From contig CATNEN010000002.1 in assembly GCA_950097015.1 (NCBI GenBank), forward strand, positions 4,247,001 through 4,311,000: a DNA stretch of 64,000 nt, in the 5' to 3' direction. A program made the translations under genes and the position numbers. Shown piece by piece: positions 12,119 to 23,689 of this stretch. The notes beneath the pieces are model-generated. The model worked only from the letters and a program-made list of their open reading frames with translations. It was not told the origin of the DNA and did not search any database. How positions within the stretch are numbered: position 1 is the stretch's first letter; each line of letters opens with the position of its first letter. Origin of the DNA: Macrostomum hystrix. Lineage: Eukaryota > Platyhelminthes > Macrostomidae.

Positions 12119-12314
12119 ATTTCTCGCCCTGATAACAGCCTCCATAGATGGCTGCTTCTGCTTTTCTGTCTTCTGCTTTGGCCTCAATTTCAATTGCTTG
12201 CCATGAGCAGCAGCGGTGGCGGTGGCGGCAGTGGCACCACTCGAGCTGGCAACTTTGGCAGCCTTCTTTACCACCTGTTTGGCCCTCATTGCCTGAGTCG
12301 TTTTTTGGTGATAA
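11879..12314 (-). CDS. Hypothetical basic, Gln-rich protein, probable terminal exon
   Basis: I do not recognise it. The frame is open from a good minus-strand 3' splice site (TTTACCTCTTCTACAG, ending at 12315) to the stop at 11879. An internal ATG at 12289 would give about 136 residues starting MRAKQVVKKAAK. It is followed by Ala/Thr-rich and Lys/Gln-rich segments, a run of about 15 Gln encoded by pure CAG, then SKLSGYTKVHQAIDATHTVS and a very basic end (NRKRRGKIRK). The amphipathic stretch plus basic tail would suit a small nucleolar or RNA-binding protein, but that is only an impression. No other exon was found. It may be spurious, since a CAG tract alone can keep frames open; the non-repeat C-terminal part is the argument for it. 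Confidence 0.35.
12062..12118. repeat. (CTG/CAG)n trinucleotide tract
   Basis: Pure CTG on the + strand, read as polyglutamine on the minus strand in the hypothetical ORF. Interruption-free, unlike the cyclase polyQ tract, so it is likely unstable. Confidence 0.95.
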
Positions 12315-12364
12315 AAAGTTAGTCTCCACACTGTAGAAGAGGTAAATAAGGCAAGCAGGAACAC

Positions 12365-13500
12365 GAACCCAGCTCAGCAGTTTCAGATCGAAGTCATTAT
12401 GCTTGCTTCCACACACCCACCCCCTTCACTAGCAATGGTCCACCGTCCAGCATGAGTCTGCAGAAAGTGCTGACACACTGCTAGAGTGTACAGTACGGAA
12501 TACATCTGCGAGAATTTCAACTTTTCCATCCCGCCCCTTTCTTCCCCCCCCCAGAGTCCTGCAGCTTCACTGTCTCGAGTGTAAAGGAAAGCCGGATCTC
12601 AGAACTCTGAAGCAAAAAAACCGTCTATTACCTCCCCTACCAATGAGCTGTTCTCCGTTACCCAGGGAGATGTTAAGGACGCTTTCTGCTCCACTGTTGC
12701 AACCAAAAAACACCCACTGAAATTTACTCACCTAAAGAATTATTGTGACTTTGGAACTACAGACACAATTTCCTATCAATGGGAATTAAACAAGCAGCTT
12801 TGCTAAAGACATTACTTCTCGAGGACACCGTTCTCAAAGACATTCTTCTCAAAGATACCATTCTCAAAGAGATCCTGAGTAAGACCCCTTCTAAAGACAC
12901 ATTTTAGTCAAAATTATACTCATACAACGAGAAGTCATATTTTGCGAGACTGCAGAGATGTGAAAAATTAATTAATATCATAATAAATCAATAAATACCT
13001 TTAAAATCCACGAAAGTTCTGCTTTAAAACCGATTAACTTGTCACTTCTTGTGTATAAACTGTCGCAAAGATTCGAAAGTTTTATTGTTAATAATTGGCA
13101 AGTTTTGCAGAGAACACAATTAGACACAGGATTATGTGTGGCTAGTGCTTGTTATTGCTTGCGCTTTGTACAATGCTTCTCAATTAATAAACTAGCCGAA
13201 AATTTATATTTAAAGCTCTATTGTACTAAAGAATAGGATAGAAAGTTGAACAAGCAGAATAATTGGAAAATGCTTCTCAATGGGCAGTTAGTTGCTAAGT
13301 GAAAGCTGTAAGCAACCTTGTGAGACAGTTTGGAAGTAAGAGATTGTCTTATTTCGAGTGTAGAACTACTAACAAACAATTCATACGAGTTACTCGTACA
13401 ATAGCTTCTTCTAGTGTTCTGTAATTTATTCCTCTTACAATGGCATGAGATTGTCAAGACTTGTATATTTAATTAGCTTCTAATACCTTATAAAGCGTTC
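12365..13500. other. Intergenic, no gene seen
   Basis: No recognisable coding sequence. Around 12830-12900 there are diverged forms of the motif that dominates the next array (CTCAAAGACATTCTT). From 12940 to 13500 the sequence is AT-rich with no repeats. Confidence 0.5.
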
Positions 13501-13519
13501 AAACGGACACTTTCGATAA

Positions 13520-14420
13520 TATTAATTCTCAGAGACACCCTTTCAAAGGACACACTTCCAAAGGACACCCTTCCCGAGGACAACCTTCCTTTGGACACCC
13601 TTCCTTTGGACACCATTCCTTTGGACACCCTTCCCAAGGACACTCTTTCTTTGGACACCTTCTTTTGGACACCCTTCTCAAGGGCACCCTTCGTAAGGAC
13701 ACCCTTCCCAAGGATACCCTCCCTTGGACACCATTTTAAAGGACACCATTCGCAAGGAGATCATTACTTTGGACACTCTTCCTTTGGACACCGTTCCCGA
13801 GGACACCCTCCTTTGGACAATCTTCCAAAGGACATCCTTCCAAAGGACAAACTTCCCAAGGACACCCTTCCCAAGGACACCCTTCCCAAAGGACACCCTT
13901 CCCAAGGACACCCTTCGTAAGGACACCCTTCCCAAGGACACCCTTCGTAAGGACACCCTTCCCAAGGATACCCTCCCTTGGACACCATTTTAAAGGACAC
14001 CCTTCGCAAGGACATCATTCCTTTGGACACCCTTCCGTTGGACACCGTTCCCGAGGACACCCTCCTTTGGACACCCTTCCAAAGAACGTCCTTCCAAAGG
14101 ACAACCTTCCCAAGGACACCCTTCCCAAGGACACCCTTCCCAAGGACACCCTTCGTAAGGACACCCTTCCCAAGGATACCCTCCCTTGGACACCATTTTA
14201 AAGGACACCCTTCGCAAGGACATCATTCCTTTGGACACCCTTCCTTTGGACACCATTCCCGAGGACACCATCCTTTGGACACCCTTCCAAAGGACATCCT
14301 TCCAAAGGACAACCTTCCCAAGGACACCCTTCCCAAGGGCACCCTTCGCAAGGACACCCTTCCTTTGGACACCCTTCCCAGGGACACCCTTCCTTTGGAC
14401 ATCTGCGAAATGACACCCTT
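13520..14420. repeat. 15-bp minisatellite with higher-order structure
   Basis: Unit near GGACACCCTTCCCAA or GGACACCCTTCCTTT, about 60 copies. Larger blocks recur: CCTCCCTTGGACACCATTTT appears near 13718, 13972 and 14180, each time in the same context, so blocks of roughly 210-250 bp were duplicated. Frames are open on both strands because the unit is 15 bp. Confidence 0.96.
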
Positions 14421-14429
14421 ACCAAGGAC

Positions 14430-15100
14430 TCAATCTTTAAAGACACTTCACAAAGACAACCTTACAAAACAAAACTTCCAAAGACATCAGAGACACTTTT
14501 TCCAAAGACACCATTCTCAAATTCACCCATATTTAGGCAGCCGGCCTTCTTTCATGATTATGACACAGTTTCTCGGTACACCCTGACTAAAGATACCTGT
14601 CTGAAGACACCCTGTAGACATTTATGTTTACGTGATTTACTAGCCATGACTAGCAGAACTCTACGCTCGTACTTAGCATTCGTTAGTGTGAGTGGCACAA
14701 TGAGCGGTCCCACGTCCTACCTAACTTTTATGCTCTACTGCAAGTATAGTACCAAGTACCAAGTACCAAGTACTATAGTACCAAGATAAAGGAATGCTCG
14801 TATTTCTTGATAGCAAACACAAACAACCGATTGAGTATTTTGCGCATTCAAGCCTTCGTGGACTTCAGTCTAGGCGCGAGTCTTATCAGGTACCTGATCA
14901 ATTTTAACTTACTTAATATTGCTACTCTATGCAGATTTGCACATGCTTAGACAAACGTAATACCCACCAGCAGATAAGATAAGGGCTCTAAACTGCTGCA
15001 ATGCGTTTTACAGTTTGTAAATTTATTAACTTAACAACAGAAAGCAGAGCGACAAGAAAGTATTTGGCCATTCTGCCCAGCTTGTCTTTAGGGCCACCTT
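14430..15100. other. Intergenic, no gene seen
   Basis: Unique sequence apart from a small GTACCAAGTACCAAGTAC run near 14755. No coding signal recognised. Confidence 0.5.
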
Positions 15101-15119
15101 TAGGTTTAAGTAATTTAGC

Positions 15120-15990
15120 AACTTAACAGGTTATTTAGTAATCCAAGCACTTACCACTCAGGTTATTTAGTAATCCAAGCACTTACCACTCATGTTATTT
15201 AGTGATCCAAGCACTTACCACCCAGGTCATTTAGTAATCCAAGCACTTACCACCCAGGTTATTTAGTAATCCAAGCACTTACCACCCAGGTTATTTAGTA
15301 ATCCAAGCACTTACCACTCAGGTTATTTAGTGATCCAAGCACTTACCACCCAGGTTATTTAGTAATCCAAGCACTTACCACTCAGGTTATTTAGTGATCC
15401 AAGCACTTACCACCCAGGTTATTTAGTGATCCAAGCACTTACCACCCAGGTTATTTAGTGATCCAAGCACTTACCACCCAGGTTATTTAGTGATCCAAGC
15501 ACTTACCACCCAGGTTATTTAGTGATCCAAGCACTTACCACCCAGGTTATTTAGTAATCCAAGCACTTACCACTCAGGTTATTTAGTGATCCAAGCACTT
15601 ACCACCCAGGTTATTTAGTAATCCAAGCACTTACCACCCAGGTTATTTAGTAATCCAAGCACTTACCACCCAGGTTATTTAGTAATCCAAGCACTTACCA
15701 CCCAGGTTATTTAGTGATCCAAGCACTTACCACCCAGGTTATTTAGTAATCCAAGCACTTACCACCCAGGTTATTTAGTAATCCAAGCACTTACCACCCA
15801 GGTTATTTAGTGATCCAAGCACTTACCACCCAGGTTATTTAGTAATCCAAGCACTTACCACCCAGGTTATTTAGTGATCCAAGCACTTACCACCCAGGTT
15901 ATTTAGTAATCCAAGCACTTACCACCCAGGTTATTTAGTGATCCAAGCACTTACCACCCAGGTTATTTAGTGATCCAAGCACTTACCACA
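15120..15990. repeat. 32-bp minisatellite
   Basis: About 27 copies of a 32-bp unit (GGTTATTTAGTGATCCAAGC, then ACTTACCACCCA). Only two positions vary much: AGTAATCC/AGTGATCC and CACCCA/CACTCA. Confidence 0.98.
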
Positions 15991-16490
15991 CTAGCTACTT
16001 TGCCTCAAAATCAATAGATGCATGTAGCTTGAAGTAAATAATGATAAAATTGTTCCTATCAATTGCTAGCTGAGCACAGCTTGGTTTGAGCTAATCTGTG
16101 GCTTGAGATCAAATCAAATGTCAACAGCCTATGACTGTCTGTTTGCCATCGTATGCATGCGTGGGTGTTCTAAATGCAATCAATTTGTTTTGTGACACAA
16201 AGAGTTAACCATTGTGAGCATTAACGATCAAAGTGCTTTGTAAATTATTCTGAGTAATATGTCTGCTTTGCGAGCCATAAGCCGTAAATGAAGGTCAAAC
16301 TATCACTCACTAACCACACTGTGTGTACTGAAACTCATTGTGGAAACAGGCTGTAATTAATTAATTAGCTACAATAGTACACATTACACTAAGCTTGCAA
16401 AACTGTCTCTACTAATGCGTAAATAACTGACCAAGGGTACACATGACACGACCCACAAAAAGTGCAATTTATCAAGCTGTTTTGTTTATT
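15991..16490. other. Intergenic, no gene seen
   Basis: Unique AT-rich sequence between two arrays. Nothing recognised. Confidence 0.5.
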
Positions 16491-16499
16491 TTTAATTAC

Positions 16500-17340
16500 C
16501 AAGAAGATTCTAGCCACTGTTCTTGGTGCGATTCTAGCTACTGTTCTTGGTGCGATTCTAGCTACTGTTCTTGGTGCGATTCTAGCTACTGTTCTTGGTG
16601 CGATTCTAGCTACTGTTCTTGGTGCGATTCTAGCTACAGTTCTTGGTGCGATTCTAGCTACTGTTCTTGGTGCGATTCTAGCTACTGTTCTTGGTGCGAT
16701 TCTAGCTACTGTTCTTGGTGCGATTCTAGCTACTGTTCTTGGTGCGATTCTAGCTACTGTTCTTGGTGCGATTCTAGCTACTGTTCTTGGTGCGATTCTA
16801 GCTACTGTTCTTGGTGCGATTCTAGCCACTGTTCTTGGTGTGCTTCTAGCTACTGTTCTTGGTGCGATTCTAGCTACTGTTCTTGGTGCGATTCTAGCCA
16901 CTGTTCTTGGTGCGCTTCTAGCTACTGTTCTTGGTGCGATTCTAGCTACTGCTCTTGGTGCGATTCTAGCTACTGTTCTTGGTGCGATTCTAGCCACTGT
17001 TCTTGGTGCGCTTCTAGCTACTGTTCTTGGTGCGATTCTAGCTACTGCTCTTGGTGCGATTCTAGCCACTGTTCTTGGTGCGCTTCTAGCTACTGTTCTT
17101 GGTGCGATTCTAGCTACTGCTCTTGGTGCGATTCTAGCTACTGCTCCTGGTGCGATTCTAGCTACTGCTCTTGGTGCGATTCTAGCTACTGTTCTTGGTG
17201 CGATTTTAGCTACTGTTCTTGGTGCGATTCTAGCTACTGTTCTTGGTGCGATTCTAGCTACAGTTCTTGGTGCGATTCTAGCTACAGTTTTTGGTGCGAT
17301 TCTAGCTACTGCTCTTGGTGCGATTCTACCTATTGTTCGT
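16500..17340. repeat. 24-bp minisatellite
   Basis: About 35 copies of a 24-bp unit (TTCTAGCTACTGTTCTTGGT, then GCGA). Three frames are open through it, giving apparent repeats such as ATVLGAIL; the pattern follows directly from a unit of 24 bp. Confidence 0.98.
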
Positions 17341-17409
17341 CCTTCTTATCCTATGGGTATAAAATACGAGCTTGAAACGAGTGATAAGTATACTTTAAGT
17401 AAAAATTAA

Positions 17410-17841
17410 TTTGTATTCTGGAACACAATTTTCAAATTAATTATTTTTAAAGGTCAAGAAATGTTACAGCTCACAGTAAAGCGTTGTTAGAAAAGCGGTT
17501 CAAAGCAAACAATTGACTTCGTTCGAAGCGAGAAAACAAACAATTTAGAAAATCAACGCAAACACTACAGCTACAGTAGATCCGTCACGATCCTACACAC
17601 GCGGCTAGATAATATGATTAAATAAGTATTCACATAACTAGTTTTAGACAGAAAAATCATTGCTAATCATCCGCTCTGGTAAACAAGATCTAAAAGTACA
17701 TTAGAAATTCCATGAACATCGCGAACGCATAGATAGCGGACTATAATTACTGGCTACTTGACAGCAAATAGAAACTAACAGTTCCGCTCTCGAAGCTTAG
17801 TTCGATAAGTGCAGGGAAAGAATGAGCAGCTCAACGGCCTC
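17410..17841. other. 3' flank of the ceramide synthase gene
   Basis: AT-rich, no array, no coding signal. It presumably contains the 3' UTR of the minus-strand ceramide synthase. I could not find an AATAAA on the minus strand here. Confidence 0.5.
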
Positions 17842-18993
17842 TCACGATGGCGCCGCCTGTCGCCGCTTCTTCGCACTGTCGGATCCGTTGGCCCGGACTT
17901 CCTTGGGCTTGTCTGCTGCCTCCTTTTCCTCCTCGGTTGATTCCTCCGAGTCCGATCGGGAGTCTTGCCGATTCCCGCTGAGTACAACTCTCAGAGCAAC
18001 CTTGCCGATAAAGTAGGACCAGATGATGTGCAGCGCCTGCAGAACAAGCAGGCAGGCCTGCAGACAGCGGAGAGCCGGGCTGCTGCCGCACTCCGAGTTT
18101 AACTCAGTCAGGGCTGTCAGGACAATGCGGAAAGGATACAGAATCAGCCGGGTGACGAACCAGACCGTCATGAAGGTGACAAATGCCGGGTCGCTGAGCC
18201 AGCGCAGCTTTGTGTAGCTGCCAATTTTGGCAAGGTGGAACAGCGGATCGACGGCGTCGTGCAGCGCCAGGATTAGCGCACCAATGCGGGTGAAGTTCAA
18301 GGACCAGCTGAACACCATCAGGATAATGGTGATGCAGTGGTGCAGCAGCATCTCTTTGAAATCCTTGCGCTTCGTGTCGTTGAACACGGTGGCCAGGGCG
18401 GTCCAGTAGTAGCCTAGCTCCACCATGTAGTACCAGTACACATCATCGGTCACGTGATGCTCCGGCCAGCCGCGCCAGATCTCGATGGTGCTCCACAAGT
18501 AGGGCTTGCTCCACAGCACAGCGACGCCATAGAAGAAGCTGATTAAATAGAATGTCAGCTGCCAGGCACTTTCGGCGAATTTCGTTAACTGGCTGGAGCG
18601 GTCGCGGTTGCGACGGACTCGGAACCAGTTGCTAACGAACAGCTCCGAGCGATCAATGGTCTTCGACAGGCTCTGATAGTCGACGCTCTCGCCGCTGCGC
18701 TTGCTACGCTGGAAGGCTTGTTCGAGACGGCGATCCTCCTTGCTCTTGGGCTGGTAGGTGACCGGGTCTTGCAGTCCCAGCCGACAGCCGAGCGGTCGAA
18801 ACAGCAGCCAATCGAGCAGGTGACGAATGCCAAATAGGACGGCCGCGCAGACGAACGAATACTTCAGGTCGGACAGGCGGGCTTTGAACACCGACGGGGT
18901 TGGATCCGACTGGCGTTCCAGACTGCGCCACGTGTAGCCGGGAGGCAGCCAGAAGCTCTCAGTCCAAAAGAAATCATAGAGAAACTCGGCCAT
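17842..18993 (-). CDS. Ceramide synthase (TLC domain), intronless
   Basis: Acylates a sphingoid base with fatty acyl-CoA to give (dihydro)ceramide in the ER membrane. A single open frame of 383 residues, the usual size for the family. In order: short N-terminus with DFFWTESFWLPPGYTW; first membrane segment (about residues 48-70); remnant Hox-like region ending NWFRVRRNRDRSSQLTKFAE (the second half of the Hox-like motif is intact); TLC domain with several hydrophobic helices and the Lag1 motif. The catalytic His pair is in MLLHHCITIIL and the conserved Asp residues are in ALHDAVDPL. The C-terminal tail is acidic and Ser-rich (SDSEESTEEEKE), as in animal CerS proteins with CK2 sites. The ATG at 18993 has a good context (CAGCCATGG). 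Intronless, in contrast to every other gene here; it could be a retrocopy or the native form. The subtype is not assignable from sequence alone. Confidence 0.93.
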   Translation of the reverse strand: MAEFLYDFFWTESFWLPPGYTWRSLERQSDPTPSVFKARLSDLKYSFVCAAVLFGIRHLLDWLLFRPLGCRLGLQDPVTYQPKSKEDRRLEQAFQRSKRSGESVDYQSLSKTIDRSELFVSNWFRVRRNRDRSSQLTKFAESAWQLTFYLISFFYGVAVLWSKPYLWSTIEIWRGWPEHHVTDDVYWYYMVELGYYWTALATVFNDTKRKDFKEMLLHHCITIILMVFSWSLNFTRIGALILALHDAVDPLFHLAKIGSYTKLRWLSDPAFVTFMTVWFVTRLILYPFRIVLTALTELNSECGSSPALRCLQACLLVLQALHIIWSYFIGKVALRVVLSGNRQDSRSDSEESTEEEKEAADKPKEVRANGSDSAKKRRQAAPS

Positions 18994-21930
18994 GGCTGTT
19001 CTGCCTAGTGTCTGGTGTTTCTTCTGCGTCCGTGCGGCAGAAAGATTTCTTTCACGCTCTCCTAAAGCTTTGCCTGAATGTAATTATTCTGCTGTAGAAT
19101 TCTACCACTCTGTTACGGCAGGGGTTAAAGTAGCCGGATTTGTTTATTTGCGCAGACTAGCTAAAATACATGTTGTGCAGTTTATGCACGCCTTAGCTTA
19201 CGGTCGGTGCCTAACACAAGCCTCATAACGCTTCATAATTATATAAACTGTACGCTTTAGGACCACGCTGGCTACGGGTGTTCTGAAAGGCGTTTTATCA
19301 GACGGGTCTCACCTTGTGGAACAGGCTAGTCTTACCAATGTACAGAGGGAAAGAAATAACTAGCAGAGATTACAGTGTTCTACAGTGTTTTTATACTGTG
19401 GTCCGACTAATAAATTCCCGAGTACATTAAAATCAACACTGTGGGGATAGACTGACAATCGCAGAAAATATCAGTTCTGCTATTAGGAATAAAGAAACTT
19501 ATGTGAAACGTACTATTTGACAAGGTCGTTAGTATAGTTTGCGAACTATGTTGTCTGTCTTTCTTTGTTGCTAAATTTAGCTAGTCTGACTGGTGGCCTA
19601 ATTCTGCAGAGATGCTGAGCGATGCTGAGCTGCGCGAATTGCCAGGCTTCTTCTGAAATGCGGCATTTGGATAGGGTTAAGCACTATTACCCGGGTACAA
19701 AAGTGTTTCATATGCATATAGAATGGGCTTGAAAGAATTAAGCGCTTTGTACACTTATACACAGCTAAGCATGGTTCCATGACCATCTATCTTATGCACT
19801 TTTAACTGCGGCAAAACTATTAGAATGTCAATTTAGTCAAGGCAGGTCAAAAAATTCCAATGCTCGTTTTTATTTATTAAAATACCGATTTCCTGATAGC
19901 CCTACGTTTTTCTAGACTAAATGTATTTGGTATTGATGTGACTGCAGCCATGCCTGTACATATTCTGTTTGAGTTGGTGTACTGTCACTCACCTGGCTAG
20001 CTACAAGATTAGCGCTGCTGCTGCTGCTGCTGCTGTGTGCTCCGCTGTTGCGATTTGTGTCTGCGAGAAGGGGATTATCACTAACACACGGGAGGACGTG
20101 GACCATGCCACTAGTCTTTTCGCAGGCTGTCTGACTTAGCAGAATTTCCTTAGCCAGACTGACAGAGCCCAATCTGCTGGGCTCCGGGTTTCTCTCTGAG
20201 GTGGGCACGACAGTTTCTTGTGTTCTTAGCTTGCTGAGAGGGAGTGAGACGGAGAGTGCCTTTCTTCCTTTCAACCGACTCCTCCTTGGCCGGGAGTTTG
20301 GTGCCTTTCAGTGCTGTTTTGGCTTGAAAAAAGCTGGGAGAGGCCGCGTATGAGAATAGCAAAGTAGCGTATGTCGCTTCACACTCTGAGCTATTTTTGA
20401 ACTCAGGGAGGGCAGAGTTGGAGCTGACTTTGACTGGCTAAGGGTAAGGCCACGAGGGGAGCCAGTTAGTAAGGGCTGGGTTTGGGAGCACTGGACGCTA
20501 TTTATTTTAGCAGTTTCTCGCCAACCTCCGCCGATTTCTCTCCACACGCCGCGGGTAAGGGGGGGAGAAGAATAAGCGGCTGATTGGGAAGCAAGCAGCG
20601 CTAAAGGTGGGCAGGAGGGGAGAAGGAAGAGGGGAGAGAGGAGAAACGAGGTGGGCAGACGGGCAGTATGGTCCTGGGCTGACTCAACGCATTTAGCTTT
20701 CTACCCGCTAACCAATCAGCTGCGGCCCATCCTCATTGCTGGAGGATTCTCCACTCAAGGACAAACCATTTTTTATAAATGCATCATTTTCTGCTAGGAA
20801 ACATGCATACAGCGCGTGCTTATCATTTATCAAATAGCCCTGTTGGGGCAACTGAAGGAGAATGTTAATAGTGCTTAAAATGGCACCACCCATCTGTGGT
20901 CAAGGTGGGTCTGAGGTTGGCTTTGACTGGCAGACAGGGATTAGTTAAGACCATTGTCGTCTTATGTATTTTGTATTCTCAATCGACGGGGAAGTCACAC
21001 CCCAAGCATCAAAGCTAAAGGCAAGTGGGAAAATTATCCCAATTCCAATTATATTATGAAGGCGTGGCTGCAGCTGTGCTTCTTGCAATGGCTGCGAAGG
21101 CTTCGTTTCTACGCTCGTAAATTATATTTTGCTAAGTATTACTAAGTACTTGACGCAACTGTGTCTGTACCCAATGAACTGTTTACTCTGGAATAAAATC
21201 TGCATTCAGTATAGGCTGGCCAGCTATAGAAGCTAAAAATAGAGCCGTGCCTCGATCGCTGCGTATATTAAGCTAGCAGCAGTTGTTTACATGTTGCTTC
21301 AAGCGACCACTTCGAAAATTTTAACATTTTGACAACCAGACTACAATATAGGCCTTCTTGCTTTACATTTCATTATTAGCTGTAAATGTTTAAAAAAGCC
21401 TTGTCATAGAAACGCTAAAGCTTGTTAAAACCAAAATTTATTTATCTAGCAGCTAGTATGTTATTAGCACTAAAGCAGAGGTTATCAAGTGTCAAAGGTG
21501 TAGACTCAGCTTTAACCAACCCTTATTATTATATGTTTCATTCAGTAGTTGCACAAGCGACAATAAATAAGCAAATGTTATCGATAACAGGAAGTGAGCA
21601 GTTACGCTGGCCGCACAAATACCACTGAAACACATTTTTAACGCGTAGAAACTTACGGAAATTGTTCACTAGTCAGTAATTATAACTCTGATCTGGTGTC
21701 CACCTCTTCCTTGCTTTTGTTAAAATAGAGGCAGGCAAGAACAAATTTGACGACAATATCTACCGTACACTGGAAGTTATAATGTTATAGCTTGTTTAAA
21801 TATTTTGGATGCCATGTTCTTGAGTCAGATATGGCAGAAAAACTGAGAAAGCTTCTATTGGCTAGTGTCTTTGTCTAGTTACTTTCCGATTCTTTCTTGA
21901 ACATTTAGCTGATAATGTAGTTTGAATCGA
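18994..21930. other. Intergenic, no confident gene
   Basis: The first few hundred bases are presumably the promoter and 5' UTR of the ceramide synthase. Short minus-strand frames at 19912-20547 include a Ser run from (CTG)n at about 20015, but they resemble nothing I know and no splice chain links them. A GC- and purine-rich patch lies at 20550-20680. The rest is AT-rich unique sequence. Confidence 0.45.
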
Positions 21931-22352
21931 TGGTCGAAACGGCAGGATCGCGCTCTCTGCGACTGTCTATGGCCAAAAAGGAGACACTTGCATGGAAGTG
22001 TGTGAAATTTTTCCGCAGCATTTCTCGGCTAACACAAAACTAGCTGAAACCACCACAGGTACTAAATACCATAGATAGTTCACTTAGCACTATCTTTATA
22101 TTTGCTTTATTTTCTGTCCTGACATGAAAATATGGCTGGCTTATCGTGTCACATTCGCGAAACTTTGCTGCTTTCAATAATTTTTTCTATGGCCAATCTT
22201 GGCATTGGATTATGCTTTATAAAAATATGCTTAGCAGAAGCTATAAACCGAATTAGCGAAAAATTTTGCCCTCCCCAATGAAAACGTATAGCCTTGGCCA
22301 TAGACAACCGAAATCAATCGACTTGTAAGTTAGCAGTCGAGTGGGATGAGAC

Positions 22353-23646
22353 CACAGACCAAGAAATATAACTAGACTGCGCATGAGGGTAAAAAAAGTT
22401 GTGCCTTTTTCCTAGTAGGAAAAGTGGCACCCCCCACGATCGATAATTGTGCCCGGGCCTTTCTTCTTACCCTCAGCCAACTCAGCTTGTCGGGGTCTCT
22501 TTTTTCTTTATGTTCGTAACTAGTAAAAATTCAGACTCAGTAAGAAATAAGATTAACAAATTAACAACTACAGATTCATTTTTAATTCATCTAGAAATTT
22601 TTGTATCTAGAATGCCGCTGCTTCGTTTAACATGCACTTGGCCTTTAGATCCAGAATTGCGTCCTTCAATGTTTTGGCTCTCTGTTTAATTTGCCTGTGC
22701 TTTGAGCGCAGAGATCGAATTTTTCTGTACTTGCTCTGTACCGTCCGACGCAGGATTTCAATGGCCTTAGCACTTTTCTTAGATCTCTTATGAGCAGCCA
22801 AAAGCCTATTGTATCTGCAACTCAGGTTTTTTAGGACTCTCACCTTTTTTTCGAATTGTTCTCTGGCCACACAGTTGGCATGCAGTTCTTGTAGGGGTTG
22901 TTCTGGTTCATCTGCCTCCGTGTCAGTTGGCTGAGCCTTCGTCTTGCTACATTCCGGCGCTTTCAAAAATGCAGCAAAGTCAACTTCCTGAGCAGCGGCG
23001 GCGGTGGCTGTTTTTCGCTTCTTTTCAACAGGCAGCAGGCGGTCAGGGAGCGTCGGGAAGATAGAAGGAACAGCATTTGGATACAGCCGCCTTCTTGTGG
23101 TGGGCAGAAAGCCGGCTAGTTGTTCCTTGAAGCAAGACTCTGCAAAGTGGACCGAGCAGACTTGGGTGGTCGCCGATGGTTTGAACTCCGACGCAACGCA
23201 ACCAGCCACTTTCTCTTCATTTCAGTCTCCTTTGGAAAAAATGGAAGGACACTGCCGGAGACATTGACGAGTTGTTCGAGCAGCCTAGAGCGCAGCAAAA
23301 GCTGCCGTGACTTTTTCTGCTAGGCAGTTTTGAAGAATTAGATTCTTCCATGGCAGTTCGATTTGGTGAGGATTGATCTAGATTAGACTGAAGCAGCTTG
23401 CTTTGTATTTCAAGTATGTGTTTTATAAGTTTATATTTTTGGCCCCAGACCACGTTAATATATAGCTATATATCAACGCAGGCGAAAAGAAAAGCAGGCC
23501 TGTACCCTAACTTCTTGCCCAAGCACAATTATCGATCGTTTTCGAGTAGGGAGAGAGGGACCATTTTTTTCCACTGTCATTTGGTCAAAAACAAGCCCAA
23601 GAAAGAAATGCGGGATGCGCAGTCTAGTTATATTTCTTGGTCTGTG
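22353..23646. mobile_element. P-superfamily DNA transposon, 1294 bp, with intact ends
   Basis: Perfect 32-bp terminal inverted repeats (22353-22384 and 23615-23646, beginning CACAGACCAAGAAATATAAC). They are flanked by a perfect 8-bp target site duplication GATGAGAC (22345-22352 and 23647-23654). A second perfect 17-bp inverted repeat, ACGATCGATAATTGTGC, lies inside at 22436-22452 and 23523-23539. The P element family is known for 31-bp terminal repeats, 8-bp target duplications and short subterminal inverted repeats, so the architecture fits. The only gene inside is a THAP-domain protein on the minus strand; no transposase catalytic core fits in the space. Non-autonomous, and the identical ends suggest fairly recent insertion. 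Confidence 0.88.
22607..23351 (-). pseudogene. THAP-domain protein of the P-type transposon, frameshifted
   Basis: A THAP zinc finger (C2CH, the DNA-binding domain of P transposase and THAP proteins) spread over three frames. The first frame gives CCALGCSNNSS and VSFHFF; the second gives FPKETEMKRKWLVAL; the third gives EFKPSATTQVCSVHFAESCF and then continues open to the stop at 22607. All signature residues (Cys, Cys, Trp, Pro, Cys, His) are recognisable if two frame changes are allowed. The first lies at a T-run around 23232-23237, the second near 23190. The C-terminal part has NAVPSIF, an acidic linker and a long Lys/Arg-rich predicted coiled coil. Either a decayed gene or two single-base losses in the assembly. 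It has no RNase-H-like transposase domain. Confidence 0.75.
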
Positions 23647-23689
23647 GATGAGACACATTGGAGTTAAATGGTTGAGGGCGGAGACAGCG

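Noticed and set aside
15120..15990. Regular 32-bp repeats considered as a CRISPR array
   Set aside because: There are no unique spacers between repeats, and the genome is eukaryotic. It is a plain tandem array.
16389..17409. 310-residue frames such as (ATVLGAIL)n that look like a membrane or antifreeze-type repeat protein
   Set aside because: The 24-bp unit keeps several frames open on both strands. No start context, splice sites or non-repeat domain supports a gene.
19912..20547. Minus-strand frames with a Ser run, considered as exons of an unknown gene
   Set aside because: The frames change without credible splice sites, no domain is recognisable, and one 'start' is a GTG. Not enough support.
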